From Cellulomonas marina (GTDB lineage: Bacteria; Actinomycetota; Actinomycetes; Actinomycetales; Cellulomonadaceae), in assembly GCF_900111925.1 (NCBI RefSeq), contig NZ_FOKA01000004.1, positions 186,001-250,000 on the forward strand: 64,000 bases of DNA. Reading direction: 5' to 3'. The notes beneath the pieces were generated by a model. The model saw only the letters and a program-made list of their open reading frames with translations, did no database searches and was not told the origin of the DNA. Both the position numbers and the translations under genes were made by a program. Numbering within the stretch: position 1 is the first letter of the stretch; the number at the start of each line of letters is the position of its first letter. This document shows, piece after piece, positions 42,955 to 51,083 of this stretch.

Positions 42955-44723
42955 CGAACTCCTCGTGCTCGACCCCCGTCGTCGGGGGTGGTGCGGTACG
43001 GCGGCCCCCTGCGGACCGCACGCGACGACGACGAGCAGGACCGGGCACGCCCGCCCGCCCCTCGACGGCGTGCCTGCACCCTAGGGCCCGGCGGCTGCCC
43101 GTCGTAGGGCCTCGTGCACAGGCGATCCCCCACCTCGCCCGGATGCCCGTGCCTCCGGTCGCACCGTCGCGCGGGAGGGGGCCGCAGCACCCTTAACCCG
43201 GCTGTGCGACGGCTGAGAAATTCCTCGCAGACCGGTCGGCGGCAGGCGCCCCGCCGGCACACCGGGCGCAGGCGCCGCGATCGGGGTCCCCGTGGCCGAC
43301 GACCGTCCTGCTCCGCGCCCGTACCCCTCGGACCACACGCTCCCCGCGCTCCCCGCGCACCGCCCTCGCCGTGGTCGCGCTCGTCCTGGCTGCGCTCCTG
43401 CTGCTCGATGCAGTGCGGGATCGTCGCCTCGGCGTTGCGCCGCTGCCACACGCCGAGCGGGCTGCGCGGGTCGAGGCGCACCGACCGCAGGTCCAGCGGG
43501 CGGTGCCGGGCGACGGCCGCGAGCGGCACGGCGGGGGCTGCGGCCACGGGGGCGGCCATGAGGTCGGTCAACGCTGACTCCTTCACGGGGCGACGGCCAC
43601 GATCCCGGCGGCGCGTGTTCAGCGTTGTCAAGCACCGAACAGCAGAGGGCGGCACGCGCTTTCCGCGCACCGTGCGACCCGTCGGCAGCTCCGCGCCCGC
43701 GGGGCGGGACGGCCGGCCTGAGCGCGGCGCCGTGGAGGCGCGCACGACGAGGTGCGCGTGCGTGCGCACGTGGCGCGCCGGCCCGTCGTCGCCCGCGAGC
43801 CGCCCGACGAGCATCCCGACGGCCGCCTCCACCATCGACCCCTGCTCCGGGCTCACCGACGTGAGCGCCGGCACGGTGAAGCCGGCCTCGTCGGTGTCGT
43901 CGAACCCCGAGACGGCCACGTCCTGCGGGACCCGCAGCCCGTGCGCGCGCAGCGCCCCGAGCACCCCGACCGCGATCGCGTCGTTCACGCACAGCGCCGC
44001 GTCGAAGGACCGGCCGGTGCGCAGCAGGCCCGTCATGGCCTCGTACCCCGAGGCCCGCCGGTCCCAGTCCGACCCCGCCACGACGAGGTCCGGGTCCACC
44101 GCGAGCCCGCGCTCGGCCAGCCCCTCGACGTAGCCCTCGTACCGGTCGCCCGACGGCGTCGTGCCGGGCGCGTGGTTCCAGACCAGCGCGATCCGCCGCC
44201 GGCCGCCGTTGAGCAGGTGCCGCGTCATCGCGAGCGTGCCCTCCCGCTCGCCCATGGCCACGCCGTCGACCCCCGGTGTGGGGCTGCTGCCGAGCTGCAC
44301 GAGCGGGCGCAGGGCCGCGGCGTCGGCGAGGGGCTGCCCGACGAGCGCGTGCGGGCAGAGGATGATCCCGTCGACGTCCCGGGTGCCCGGGCCGAGGACC
44401 GCGTCGCGCTCGGCGGCGCCGTCGTGGGCCACCCGCAGCGTCGCGGTCAGGTCGTGCGCCGCCAGGGCGTGGATGAGCCGCTCGGCGAGCTCGGCGAAGT
44501 ACGGCTGGTAGAGGTTGGGCACGACGACGGCCACCCGCCCGGTACGGCCCGAGGCCAGGCCGCGGCCCGCGAGGTCGACGCTGTAGCCCACCTGCTCGAC
44601 GGCGGCCAGGACGGCCTCGCGCGTGGCGGCGGACACCCCCGGCCGCCCGAGCAGCACGTTGGACACGCTCTTGGCCGACACCCCGGCGACCGCGCCGACG
44701 TCGGCGAGCGTCGGCCGCGTCAC
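42924..44723 (-). CDS. LacI-family regulator with abnormal read-through C-terminus
   Basis: The LacI protein is normal for its first ~331 residues. The HTH is TLADVGAVAGVSAKSVSNVLLGRPG; the periplasmic-binding-like core has VAVVVPNLYQPYFAELAERL, ALCVNDAIAVGVLGALRAHG and the end LVVRAST. It should stop near 43730, but the frame has no stop until 42924 (599 codons). The frame passes through the translation start of the GH127 remnant and 31 bases into the flotillin gene. The GTG start overlaps the other LacI stop as GTGA. Sugar-responsive repression of the lost GH127 gene is the likely original job. The extension is probably not functional. Confidence 0.75.
   Translation of the reverse strand: MTRPTLADVGAVAGVSAKSVSNVLLGRPGVSAATREAVLAAVEQVGYSVDLAGRGLASGRTGRVAVVVPNLYQPYFAELAERLIHALAAHDLTATLRVAHDGAAERDAVLGPGTRDVDGIILCPHALVGQPLADAAALRPLVQLGSSPTPGVDGVAMGEREGTLAMTRHLLNGGRRRIALVWNHAPGTTPSGDRYEGYVEGLAERGLAVDPDLVVAGSDWDRRASGYEAMTGLLRTGRSFDAALCVNDAIAVGVLGALRAHGLRVPQDVAVSGFDDTDEAGFTVPALTSVSPEQGSMVEAAVGMLVGRLAGDDGPARHVRTHAHLVVRASTAPRSGRPSRPAGAELPTGRTVRGKRVPPSAVRCLTTLNTRRRDRGRRPVKESALTDLMAAPVAAAPAVPLAAVARHRPLDLRSVRLDPRSPLGVWQRRNAEATIPHCIEQQERSQDERDHGEGGARGARGACGPRGTGAEQDGRRPRGPRSRRLRPVCRRGACRRPVCEEFLSRRTAGLRVLRPPPARRCDRRHGHPGEVGDRLCTRPYDGQPPGPRVQARRRGAGGRARSCSSSSRAVRRGPPYRTTPDDGGRARGVRWRSPAPSWS
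42955..43395. other. Unexplained 440-bp stretch between flotillin and the GH127 remnant
   Basis: No gene with recognisable domains. The flotillin promoter is expected here. The minus frame of the LacI gene stays open but encodes Arg/Gly/Pro-rich, domain-free sequence. Near 43365-43410 the plus strand encodes a short hydrophobic stretch (ALAVVALVLAALLLLDAV) without a credible start, which may be a chance reading or part of a lost membrane gene. An AT-richer patch lies at 43190-43232. Confidence 0.5.
43396..43571 (-). pseudogene. N-terminal remnant of a GH127 (beta-L-arabinofuranosidase) gene
   Basis: Behind an AAGGAG site, a TTG at 43571 (or ATG 43560) starts a frame reading LDLRSVRLDPRSPLGVWQ and then RNAEATIPHCIEQ. 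This matches what I recall of the N-terminus of DUF1680/GH127 proteins, which remove beta-arabinofuranose. The resemblance ends after about 57 codons and the following sequence is low-complexity. A full gene would be near 600 codons, so most of it is missing. Identification rests on a short stretch. Confidence 0.55.
43615..43635 (-). promoter_or_regulatory. Candidate LacI-type operator with TTGACA box
   Basis: An imperfect inverted repeat GTGTTCAGC...AAGCAC (43615-43635) contains a minus-strand TTGACA (43631-43626), about 45 bases upstream of the GH127 remnant start. No good -10 box is visible at 16-18 bases. It is likely the old target of the adjacent LacI regulators, and lies within the read-through part of the LacI frame. 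Confidence 0.4.
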
Positions 44724-45781
44724 GTGGCCGCCTCCCCCAGCGTGGACCCGCGGCGCACGAGCTCCACGGGCAGCACGAGCGTCCGCGGCCCCGCCGGACC
44801 GGCGCCGACGAGCCGGTCGTGCACGAGCTCGAGGGCCGCCCGGGCCAGCGCACGCGGCCCCGGGTCGACGGTGGTGAGCGTCGGCGCCGAGAACCGCCCG
44901 TCGTCGAGGGCGTCGTAGCCCACGACCGCGACCTGCTGCGGGACCATGACGCCCGCCGCGGCGAGACCCGCGAGCGCCCCGAGCGCCACCTCGTCGTTCG
45001 TGCACAGCAGGACGTCCGTCCCGGGGTGCGCGGCCAGCGCCGCCACCGCTGCGCGGGCGCCGGCCGCGCGGTCCGCAGGCGCGGGGAGGGCGACGAGAGG
45101 CGGGCCGGGTGCGGGGTCGGCGCCGGGCGCCGCGGCCGCCAGCGCGGCCCGCAGAGCCGCCGACGGGCGCGCGCGGTCCTCCGCCGGCCCGTGCGCGCGG
45201 TCCGGCCCCAGCAGCACCGGCCGTCGGCGCCCCATGACCGCCAGGTGCCGGGCGATGAGCACCACGGCCTGGACGACGTCCTCGTCGACGCGGTCGACGA
45301 GCGCCACGGGGACGGCCGGCGGCACCTCGTCGACGGCGACCGGCCCGCCCTGCACGACCACCAGCGGCCGGTCGGCGGCACCCTCGTCGAGCGGGGCGCC
45401 CGGAGGCAGCGGACCGACGTGCACGACCGCGTCCACCGACCGTCCCCGCGCGGCCAGCAGGGCGCGCAGCCGCCCGGGGTCCCCGTGCAGGGGCTCCACC
45501 GCGACGGGCATGCCCCGCCGCTCCGCCTCGATGACCAGCGCCTCGACCAGCGTCGCGAGGTACGGCCGGCGCAGCTCCGCGACGCCCACGCCGAGCATGC
45601 CGGTCCGGCCCGTGCGCAGGGTGCGCGCGGCGCCGCTGGCCACCCAGCCCAGCTCCGCGATGGCGGCGTGCACCCGCGCGACGAGCTCCGGCCGGGTGTG
45701 CGGCTCGAGGTTCACCACGCGCGAGACGGTCTTGACCGACACGCCCGCCAGCGCGGCGACGTCGCGCATCGTGGCTGCCAC
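44720..45781 (-). CDS. LacI-family transcriptional regulator
   Basis: A 353-aa repressor. The HTH is at the very N-terminus (TMRDVAALAGVSVKTVSRVVN), followed by the hinge (GAARTLRTGRTG) and a sugar-binding core with LLCTNDEVALGALAGLAAAG and VAVVGYDALDDGRFSAPTLTTVDPG. The GTG at 45781 was chosen because it starts just before the HTH; the open frame upstream lies in the oxidoreductase gene. It overlaps the second LacI by GTGA. Two different LacI proteins in tandem suggest dual control of a glycan locus. The sugar is unknown. Confidence 0.9.
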   Translation of the reverse strand: MAATMRDVAALAGVSVKTVSRVVNLEPHTRPELVARVHAAIAELGWVASGAARTLRTGRTGMLGVGVAELRRPYLATLVEALVIEAERRGMPVAVEPLHGDPGRLRALLAARGRSVDAVVHVGPLPPGAPLDEGAADRPLVVVQGGPVAVDEVPPAVPVALVDRVDEDVVQAVVLIARHLAVMGRRRPVLLGPDRAHGPAEDRARPSAALRAALAAAAPGADPAPGPPLVALPAPADRAAGARAAVAALAAHPGTDVLLCTNDEVALGALAGLAAAGVMVPQQVAVVGYDALDDGRFSAPTLTTVDPGPRALARAALELVHDRLVGAGPAGPRTLVLPVELVRRGSTLGEAAT

Positions 45782-45806
45782 GGGGCCCAGCGTAGGGTCG
45801 CGCCCC

Positions 45807-46811
45807 TCACCCCTCCCGCACGACGAGGACCGACTTGCCGCGGGTGCGACCGGCGACGAGGTCGGCCACCGCCTCGGCCGCCGCGGCCAGCGGGTACGTG
45901 CGCCCGACGGCCGGTGCCACGTCCCCGGCGACGACCCGCGCGACCAGCCGCCCCAGCGCCTCGCGCCGCTCGGTCGCAACCAGCATGACGAGGCGCTGCC
46001 GCACGAAGGGAGACGTCGCCGCGGCGGCGAGCTGCCGCCCGAGGCCGCCCGTGAGCCGGCCACCGCCCTCCCCGCCGACGAGCACGAGGGTCCCCGCGGG
46101 CGTCAGCACCCGGCGCAGGCGGCGCACCGGCGTCCGGCCGCCGATGTCGACGACGGCGTCGTACCGCTCGTCGCCCGCCGTGGCGTCCTCGCGCGCGTGG
46201 TCGAGCACCCGGTGGGCGCCGAGCGCCCGGACGAGGTCCGCCTTCCCCGCGCTGCACACGCCGGTCACCTCGGCCCCGGCGGCGACCGCGAGCTGCACCG
46301 CGTAGGTGCCGACGCCCCCGGACGCACCGAGCACGAGGACCCGGTGGCCGGCCCGGACCGCCGCCACGTCGTCGACCGCCCCCTGGGCGGTCAGCCCCGA
46401 GACCGGCAGCGCCGCGGCCGCCACGACGTCCAGGCCCGCCGGCCGGCGCACCAGCCGGTCGACCCGGGCCCGCGCGTAGGGGGCGAAGGAGCCCCTGCCG
46501 GTGCCCAGCACCTCGTCGCCCACGGCGAGGTCCGTCACCCCGGGCCCGAGCGCCACCACCCGGCCGGCCAGGTCCATCCCCGGCACGGGCTGACGCGGCG
46601 AGCGCAGGCCGGTGACGAGCCGCACCACCGCCGGGTCCCCCGCGACGAGGTGAGCGACGCCGCGGTCGACACCCGCGGCGTGCACCTCGACGAGCACCTC
46701 ACCCGCCCGGGGCACCGGCGTCGGCACCTCCTCCACCCGGAAGCCCTCCGGCCCGCCGTAGCGCCGCTGCACGACGGCCTCCATCCGCGTCGGCACCGCG
46801 ACCACGTCCAT
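45807..46811 (-). CDS. Zinc-binding-dehydrogenase-type quinone oxidoreductase (MDR)
   Basis: A 334-aa NADPH-dependent oxidoreductase of the medium-chain superfamily. It starts MDVVAVPTRMEAVVQRRYGG and has the GroES-like domain with PGMDLAGRVVALGPG and the nucleotide-binding VLVLGASGGVGTYAVQLA. The Cys/His zinc ligands of true alcohol dehydrogenases are absent, so it belongs to the QOR/zeta-crystallin group. The ATG at 46811 follows GGGAGGAG. It is divergent from a TetR gene with twin operators between them, so it is probably induced by that regulator's ligand, perhaps a quinone or xenobiotic (inference). It ends 26 bp before the LacI start. Confidence 0.9.
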   Translation of the reverse strand: MDVVAVPTRMEAVVQRRYGGPEGFRVEEVPTPVPRAGEVLVEVHAAGVDRGVAHLVAGDPAVVRLVTGLRSPRQPVPGMDLAGRVVALGPGVTDLAVGDEVLGTGRGSFAPYARARVDRLVRRPAGLDVVAAAALPVSGLTAQGAVDDVAAVRAGHRVLVLGASGGVGTYAVQLAVAAGAEVTGVCSAGKADLVRALGAHRVLDHAREDATAGDERYDAVVDIGGRTPVRRLRRVLTPAGTLVLVGGEGGGRLTGGLGRQLAAAATSPFVRQRLVMLVATERREALGRLVARVVAGDVAPAVGRTYPLAAAAEAVADLVAGRTRGKSVLVVREG

Positions 46812-46824
46812 GCCCCGCTCCTCC

Positions 46825-46874
46825 CGTACAAAGTACGACCACTGATGTGGCGGACCGTACTCGTACTTAGTACG
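46825..46874. promoter_or_regulatory. Twin TetR operators between oxidoreductase and regulator
   Basis: Two 13-bp palindromes with the same arms lie 37 bp apart (centre to centre): CGTACAAAGTACG at 46825-46837 and CGTACTTAGTACG at 46862-46874. The second is also the core of a longer GACCGTACT/AGTACGGTC repeat (46853-46877). The first abuts the ribosome site of the oxidoreductase. Probably bound by the TetR at 46932. Confidence 0.8.
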
Positions 46875-46931
46875 GTCGTCCAGGGCCGCGTGGGGACGAC
46901 GAGCGACGGCGGCCGTCGGAGAGGGACGGGC

Positions 46932-47615
46932 ATGGCGGCAGGCACCGGGGAGCCGAGGGGCACCGGTCGACGGCCTGCGCTCACGCGCGACCGGGTCCTC
47001 GCGGCCGCCCTCGCCCTGGCGGACGCGGACGGGATCGAGCCGCTGACGATCCGGCGGCTGGCGGCGGCCCTCGACGTGAAGCCGATGACGCTCTACCACC
47101 ACGTGCCGGGCAAGGAGGCGATCCTCGACGGGCTCGTCGACCTCGTGTTCGCCGAGGTGGAGGACCCGCCGACGGACGTCGGGTGGCGCGAGGCGCTGCG
47201 GGTGCGCTGCCACGCGCTGCGGGCGGTGCTGCGCCGGCACCCCTGGGCGGTGCCCCTGCTGGAGACGCGGACGACGCCCGGCCCGGCGACGCTGCGGCAC
47301 CACGACGCCGTGCTCGGCACGCTGCGGCGCGGCGGCCTGTCGCTGCCGCTGACGGCGCACGCCTACGCGGTCCTCGACAGCTACGTCTACGGCTTCGCGC
47401 TGCAGGAGGCGACGCTGCCCGTGCACGACGACGCGGACCTGCCCGCGCTGGCCGAGGCGATCGTCGGCGGGCTGCCGCCGGGGGCGTTCCCGCACCTCGT
47501 CGAGCTCACGACGCAGCACGTCCTGCAGCCGGGGTACGCGTTCGGCGACTCCTTCGCCTTCGGCCTGGACGTCCTGCTCGACGGCATCGAGGAGGCGGCG
47601 GCGCGGGAGGCCTGA
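46932..47615 (+). CDS. TetR-family regulator with TetR_C-type effector domain
   Basis: A 227-aa repressor. The HTH is ALALADADGIEPLTIRRLAAALDVKPMTLYHHVPGKEAILDGLVDLV, typical of the tetracycline-repressor-like subgroup. The C-terminal part has AYAVLDSYVYGFALQEATLP, as in TetR_C_1 proteins. The ATG at 46932 follows GAGAGGGACGGG. It is divergent from the oxidoreductase with paired operators between them, a classic local repressor-target pair. The inducer is unknown. Confidence 0.9.
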   Translation: MAAGTGEPRGTGRRPALTRDRVLAAALALADADGIEPLTIRRLAAALDVKPMTLYHHVPGKEAILDGLVDLVFAEVEDPPTDVGWREALRVRCHALRAVLRRHPWAVPLLETRTTPGPATLRHHDAVLGTLRRGGLSLPLTAHAYAVLDSYVYGFALQEATLPVHDDADLPALAEAIVGGLPPGAFPHLVELTTQHVLQPGYAFGDSFAFGLDVLLDGIEEAAAREA

Positions 47616-47693
47616 GGCGGGACACGCGCGTTGGCGGCCCCCGCCGGGGGGACCGCCGTCGCGTCAGGAGTGGGAGACCGTGTCGGCCTCGCG

Positions 47694-49229
47694 TCAGGCC
47701 GTGCGGGCCGGGGTCGGCGCCTCGACGGCCACCGGCAGGGCACCCTCGCGCTCGAGCTCGCGCTCGAGGTCGAGCACCTGCTCGGCCTCCGACAGCCGCT
47801 CGCTCTCCGGCCGCGGCCGCAGGTACCCGACGAGCACGAACGTCCCGAACCCGATCACCCCGGCCACCAGGGTCGCCCACCCGTCGAACCCCGCGCCGAC
47901 GAGGTCGTTGGGCACGTACAGCAGGTCGTTCGGGACGCCGTACAGCGTCGGGGTGAGGGCGAGGAGGACCAGCCGCACGACGAGGCCGACGCCCGCCGCG
48001 GTGAGCGCCGCGACCGCCCCGGGCCGCCGCCAGAACAGCCCGATGACGAAGGGCGCGGCGAGGCAGGCCAGCATGAGGTCGAACGCGAGCGTCAGCAGGA
48101 TCCCCGTCTGGGACACCCGGATCGCCAGCACGCAGCCGAGCACGCAGATCGGCACCATGGCCAGGCGCGTCCACCGCAGCAGCGGGTCCGGCCCGCCGAC
48201 GACGATGCGCCGCTGCTGGAAGAGGTTGCGCACGGCCACGGCCGAGGTCGCGAGGATCGCCCCGGAGGCGGTCGAGAAGGACGCGGCGACGATCCCGGAC
48301 AGCACGAGGACGGCCAGCAGCGGCGGCGCGTAGTCCGCGAGCAGGGTGAACAGCACCGGCCCGTCGTCGACGGAGATGCCGAGCACCGCGCTGGCGGTCA
48401 GCGCGACGAGCGCGAACACCGTGCCGATCGCGGCGGTGAAGCCGGCGGCGACGAAGCACGAGCGGCGGGCCACCTCGGGGCTCTTCGCGCCGAAGATCCG
48501 CTGCATGAAGTCGATGGCGACGATGTCGCCGATGCCGAGCGCGACGAGCGTGGCCCAGTTGATGGGGGCGCCCTGCGCGCTGTCCGTGAGCTGCCCGACG
48601 TCGAACGGCCCCAGCCCGTCGGGCACGACGATCCCGTAGCTGACGGCGACCCAGCCGAGCAGCGCGACGGACGCGACGACGGTGATCGTCGTCTGGATCG
48701 CGGCGGTGTAGGCGTCGGAGAACAGCCCGCCCGCGACGGTGTACGCCAGGACCAGCGACACCGACAGCACCACGCCCCAGGCGTACGGGACGTTCGCGAA
48801 CCGCTCGAGCAGGAACCCGCAGGCGACGAGGTTCCCGGCCAGCAGCGTCACGAACGACAGCAGCATGACCAGCGACGCGACGACCTCCGTGGGCCGCCCG
48901 TACCGGATGCGGAAGAAGTCGGCGAGCGTGAACAGCTTCATGCGGTTGACCGGCCGCGCGAGGAACAGCCCGGTCAGCAGCAGGCAGATCGCCAGCCCGA
49001 TGGCCAGCGACGCCCCCGACCAGAAGCCGAACTGCGACGTGAGGTCGGTGTTGCCGACGGTGGCGTTCGAGTCGACGGCCGCCGCGGTGAGCGACACCGC
49101 CACGAGCGGCACGCCCAGCCGTCGGCCGGCGACGAGGAAGTGCGCGCTGTCCCCGTCGATCTTGCGCGCGACGGCGATGCCGACCGCGAGGACGACGAGG
49201 ACGGTCAGTCCGACTCCGGCGATGATCAT
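47694..49229 (-). CDS. Sodium:solute symporter (SSS family)
   Basis: A 511-aa membrane protein with about 13 hydrophobic segments, LeuT fold. SSS hallmarks are present: FLVAGRRLG early, LTAAAVDSNATVGNTDLTSQFG in TM2, RPVNRMKLFTLADFFRIRYG after TM3, and SGIVAASFSTASGAILATSAVAVRNLFQ around TM9. The charged C-terminus is helical. The solute (amino acid, carboxylate, vitamin or sugar) cannot be told. The ATG at 49229 was chosen because the frame before it is not hydrophobic. A GTGACGG-type palindrome lies about 52 bp upstream. The TetR gene 153 bp upstream may control it. Confidence 0.92.
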   Translation of the reverse strand: MIIAGVGLTVLVVLAVGIAVARKIDGDSAHFLVAGRRLGVPLVAVSLTAAAVDSNATVGNTDLTSQFGFWSGASLAIGLAICLLLTGLFLARPVNRMKLFTLADFFRIRYGRPTEVVASLVMLLSFVTLLAGNLVACGFLLERFANVPYAWGVVLSVSLVLAYTVAGGLFSDAYTAAIQTTITVVASVALLGWVAVSYGIVVPDGLGPFDVGQLTDSAQGAPINWATLVALGIGDIVAIDFMQRIFGAKSPEVARRSCFVAAGFTAAIGTVFALVALTASAVLGISVDDGPVLFTLLADYAPPLLAVLVLSGIVAASFSTASGAILATSAVAVRNLFQQRRIVVGGPDPLLRWTRLAMVPICVLGCVLAIRVSQTGILLTLAFDLMLACLAAPFVIGLFWRRPGAVAALTAAGVGLVVRLVLLALTPTLYGVPNDLLYVPNDLVGAGFDGWATLVAGVIGFGTFVLVGYLRPRPESERLSEAEQVLDLERELEREGALPVAVEAPTPARTA

Positions 49230-49280
49230 GCGGGCTCCAGCGGGTCGCGGCGCGAGGACGGGTCCGGCGACAGGGCGTGC

Positions 49281-49298
49281 GTGACGGCGATCCGTCAC
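49281..49298. promoter_or_regulatory. Candidate operator upstream of the symporter
   Basis: A perfect GTGACGG-N4-CCGTCAC inverted repeat lies 52 bp upstream of the symporter start, between it and the TetR gene. It could bind the TetR or form a leader hairpin. Confidence 0.4.
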
Positions 49299-49382
49299 CA
49301 CGTTTCTGTCGTTCGACCCGTATTCATCCGCGCCGACGTCACCGCGCTGGGTCCGCGACGAAACGATCGTGTTACGACCCCC

Positions 49383-50045
49383 TCACACCGCCTCCCCGCG
49401 CCTCCCCACCGGAACGCCGACGACCGCCAGGACCGCGTCGGCGACGAGCGCGGGGGTGCGCTCGTCGAGCGTGGCCGGGGCGCGGCGGCGCTGGAGGATG
49501 ACGCTCTCGACGAGGCCGAGGACGAGGGCGGTGCGCCGGCCCAGGTGGTCCGGACCGGCCGCGGCGGTGGCGCCCGGGTCGTCGGCCGCCTCCGCCACGC
49601 ACTGCGCGACCAGGGCCGCGTAGGCCTCCTCCAGCTCGCGGCGGCGGGCGTGGAAGGGCGCGAAGCGCTCGTCGTCGAGCTCGGGGAGCAGGTAGAGCGC
49701 ACCGAGGTTGTCCTCGCCGCCGGACAGCAGCCGCACGTCCCCGGCCGCCAGCGCCCAGAGCCTCGCGGCGGCGGGCTCGTCGCGGGCCAGCAGGGCGCGG
49801 GCGGCGTCGAGCGAGGGCTGGACCGTGCCGAGCAGGAGCTCGAGGAGGACCTCGTGCTTGCCGGCGAAGTGGTGGTAGAGCGTGGCCTGCCGGACGCCGG
49901 CGACCTCGGCCAGCGCGTGCGTCGACGTGCTGCCGTAGCCGACCGTGCAGAACAGGCGCGCGCCGGCGTGGAGGATGTCCTCGCGCGTGCCGCGGCCGGT
50001 GGGCGAGACCCCGGCGGTCCGCGGTCGTCCGGTCGGGCGGGGCAC
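49383..50045 (-). CDS. TetR-family transcriptional regulator
   Basis: A 220-aa regulator. The HTH is GTREDILHAGARLFCTVGYGSTSTHALAEVAGVRQATLYHHFAGKHEVLLEL, a standard TetR_N. The effector domain is helical, with LVESVILQRRRAP near the end, and no ligand class is recognised. GTG start at 50045 with a weak site. It sits 153 bp upstream of the symporter on the same strand, but the gap contains possible operators, so separate promoters are likely. Confidence 0.88.
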   Translation of the reverse strand: MPRPTGRPRTAGVSPTGRGTREDILHAGARLFCTVGYGSTSTHALAEVAGVRQATLYHHFAGKHEVLLELLLGTVQPSLDAARALLARDEPAAARLWALAAGDVRLLSGGEDNLGALYLLPELDDERFAPFHARRRELEEAYAALVAQCVAEAADDPGATAAAGPDHLGRRTALVLGLVESVILQRRRAPATLDERTPALVADAVLAVVGVPVGRRGEAV

Positions 50046-50127
50046 GGTGGTCGACCGTAGCAGCGGCCGGCAACGGCCCGGGCGGCCCCGGGCGGGGGCC
50101 CGCGGCCCCTCGTCGGGCCCGAGCCCG

Positions 50128-50970
50128 TCAGCTCACCAGGGTCTGCGTGCCCAGCACCGCGAGCAGCCGGAGCTTGCCCTCCGCCTCGCTGCGCGGCGCG
50201 GCGGTGAGGACGAGCAGCGCCTGCGACTCGTCCTCGGTGAACAGGGCCTGGCAGTCGACCTCGACGCGCCCGACCTCCGGGTGGACGAGCACCTTGTGGT
50301 CCTCGAACCGGCGCGCGACCTCGTGCGCCGCCCACGGCCGGACGAACTCCTCGCTGCGCGCGCTCAGCACCCGCACGAGCTCCGCGGCCTGCGAGCGCGG
50401 ACCCGCCGTCCCCAGCGCGGCCCGCAGCGAGGCGACCTGGGCGCGGCTCTGCCGGTCGCGGTCCTCCTTGGGGTAGCGCAGCCGCTCGCTGCCGGGGTGG
50501 ACGAACCAGCGGTAGACGGCGCTGCGCTCCCACCCGCGCAGCCCGGCGACGTCCCCCAGCAGCGCGCGGGCCAGGTCGTTCTGCACGAGCGTGCGACCCA
50601 GCGGGTCGATGACGAGGGCCGGTGTGTCGGTGAGCCGGTCCAGCACGCGCTGCAGCCCGGGCGCGACGTAGTCGCTCACCTCCCCGCGGTCCGGCGCGCT
50701 GTGCCCGGCGACGCGGAAGAGGTAGTCGCGCTCGTCGGGCGTCAGGCGCAGCGCCCGGGCGAGCGCGCCGAGCACCGGGACGCTGGGCTGCGGTCCGCGC
50801 CGCTGCTCCAGGCGCGTGTAGTAGTCGGTGGAGATGACGGCGAGCCCCGCCACCTCCTCGCGGCGCAGGCCGGCCGTCCGACGACGGGCGCCCGGGCTCA
50901 GGCCGACGTCCTCGGGACGCAGGGCCGAGCGGTGCACGAGCAGGAAGTCGGCGAGGGCGTCGCGGTCCAC
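50128..50970 (-). CDS. XRE-family regulator with MmyB-like ligand domain
   Basis: A 280-aa regulator. The HTH_31/XRE domain is AGLRREEVAGLAVISTDYYTRLEQRRGPQPSVPVLGALARALRLTPDERDYLFRVAG, followed by a PAS-like MmyB domain (about 105-275) with TPALVIDPLGRTLVQNDLARALLGD and VRPWAAHEVARRFEDHKVLVHPEVG. Such proteins are common in actinomycetes and are thought to bind a fatty acid or related ligand. GTG start at 50970. It is divergent from an SDR gene, the usual partner of this family, which it probably controls. Confidence 0.93.
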   Translation of the reverse strand: MDRDALADFLLVHRSALRPEDVGLSPGARRRTAGLRREEVAGLAVISTDYYTRLEQRRGPQPSVPVLGALARALRLTPDERDYLFRVAGHSAPDRGEVSDYVAPGLQRVLDRLTDTPALVIDPLGRTLVQNDLARALLGDVAGLRGWERSAVYRWFVHPGSERLRYPKEDRDRQSRAQVASLRAALGTAGPRSQAAELVRVLSARSEEFVRPWAAHEVARRFEDHKVLVHPEVGRVEVDCQALFTEDESQALLVLTAAPRSEAEGKLRLLAVLGTQTLVS

Positions 50971-51017
50971 GTCGGCATCATGACGCCGGTGGACGCCGCC
51001 CCGACAGGACGCAGGCA

Positions 51018-51032
51018 GGGACCGCCGGTCCC
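51018..51032. promoter_or_regulatory. Candidate operator in the regulator/SDR divergent gap
   Basis: A GGGACC-GCC-GGTCCC palindrome lies between the divergent starts at 50970 and 51084. It is short and GC-rich, so could be chance. Confidence 0.3.
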
Positions 51033-51083
51033 CCGATCGCCCGGTCCTGGTGGCCCCCGTCGTCCCGGCGCAGGCTGGACGCC

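Noticed and set aside
43371..43577. A 68-codon plus-strand frame starting MVALVLAALLLLDAV
   Set aside because: After the hydrophobic start it is only the reverse reading of the GH127 remnant; kept as a finding but not as a gene.
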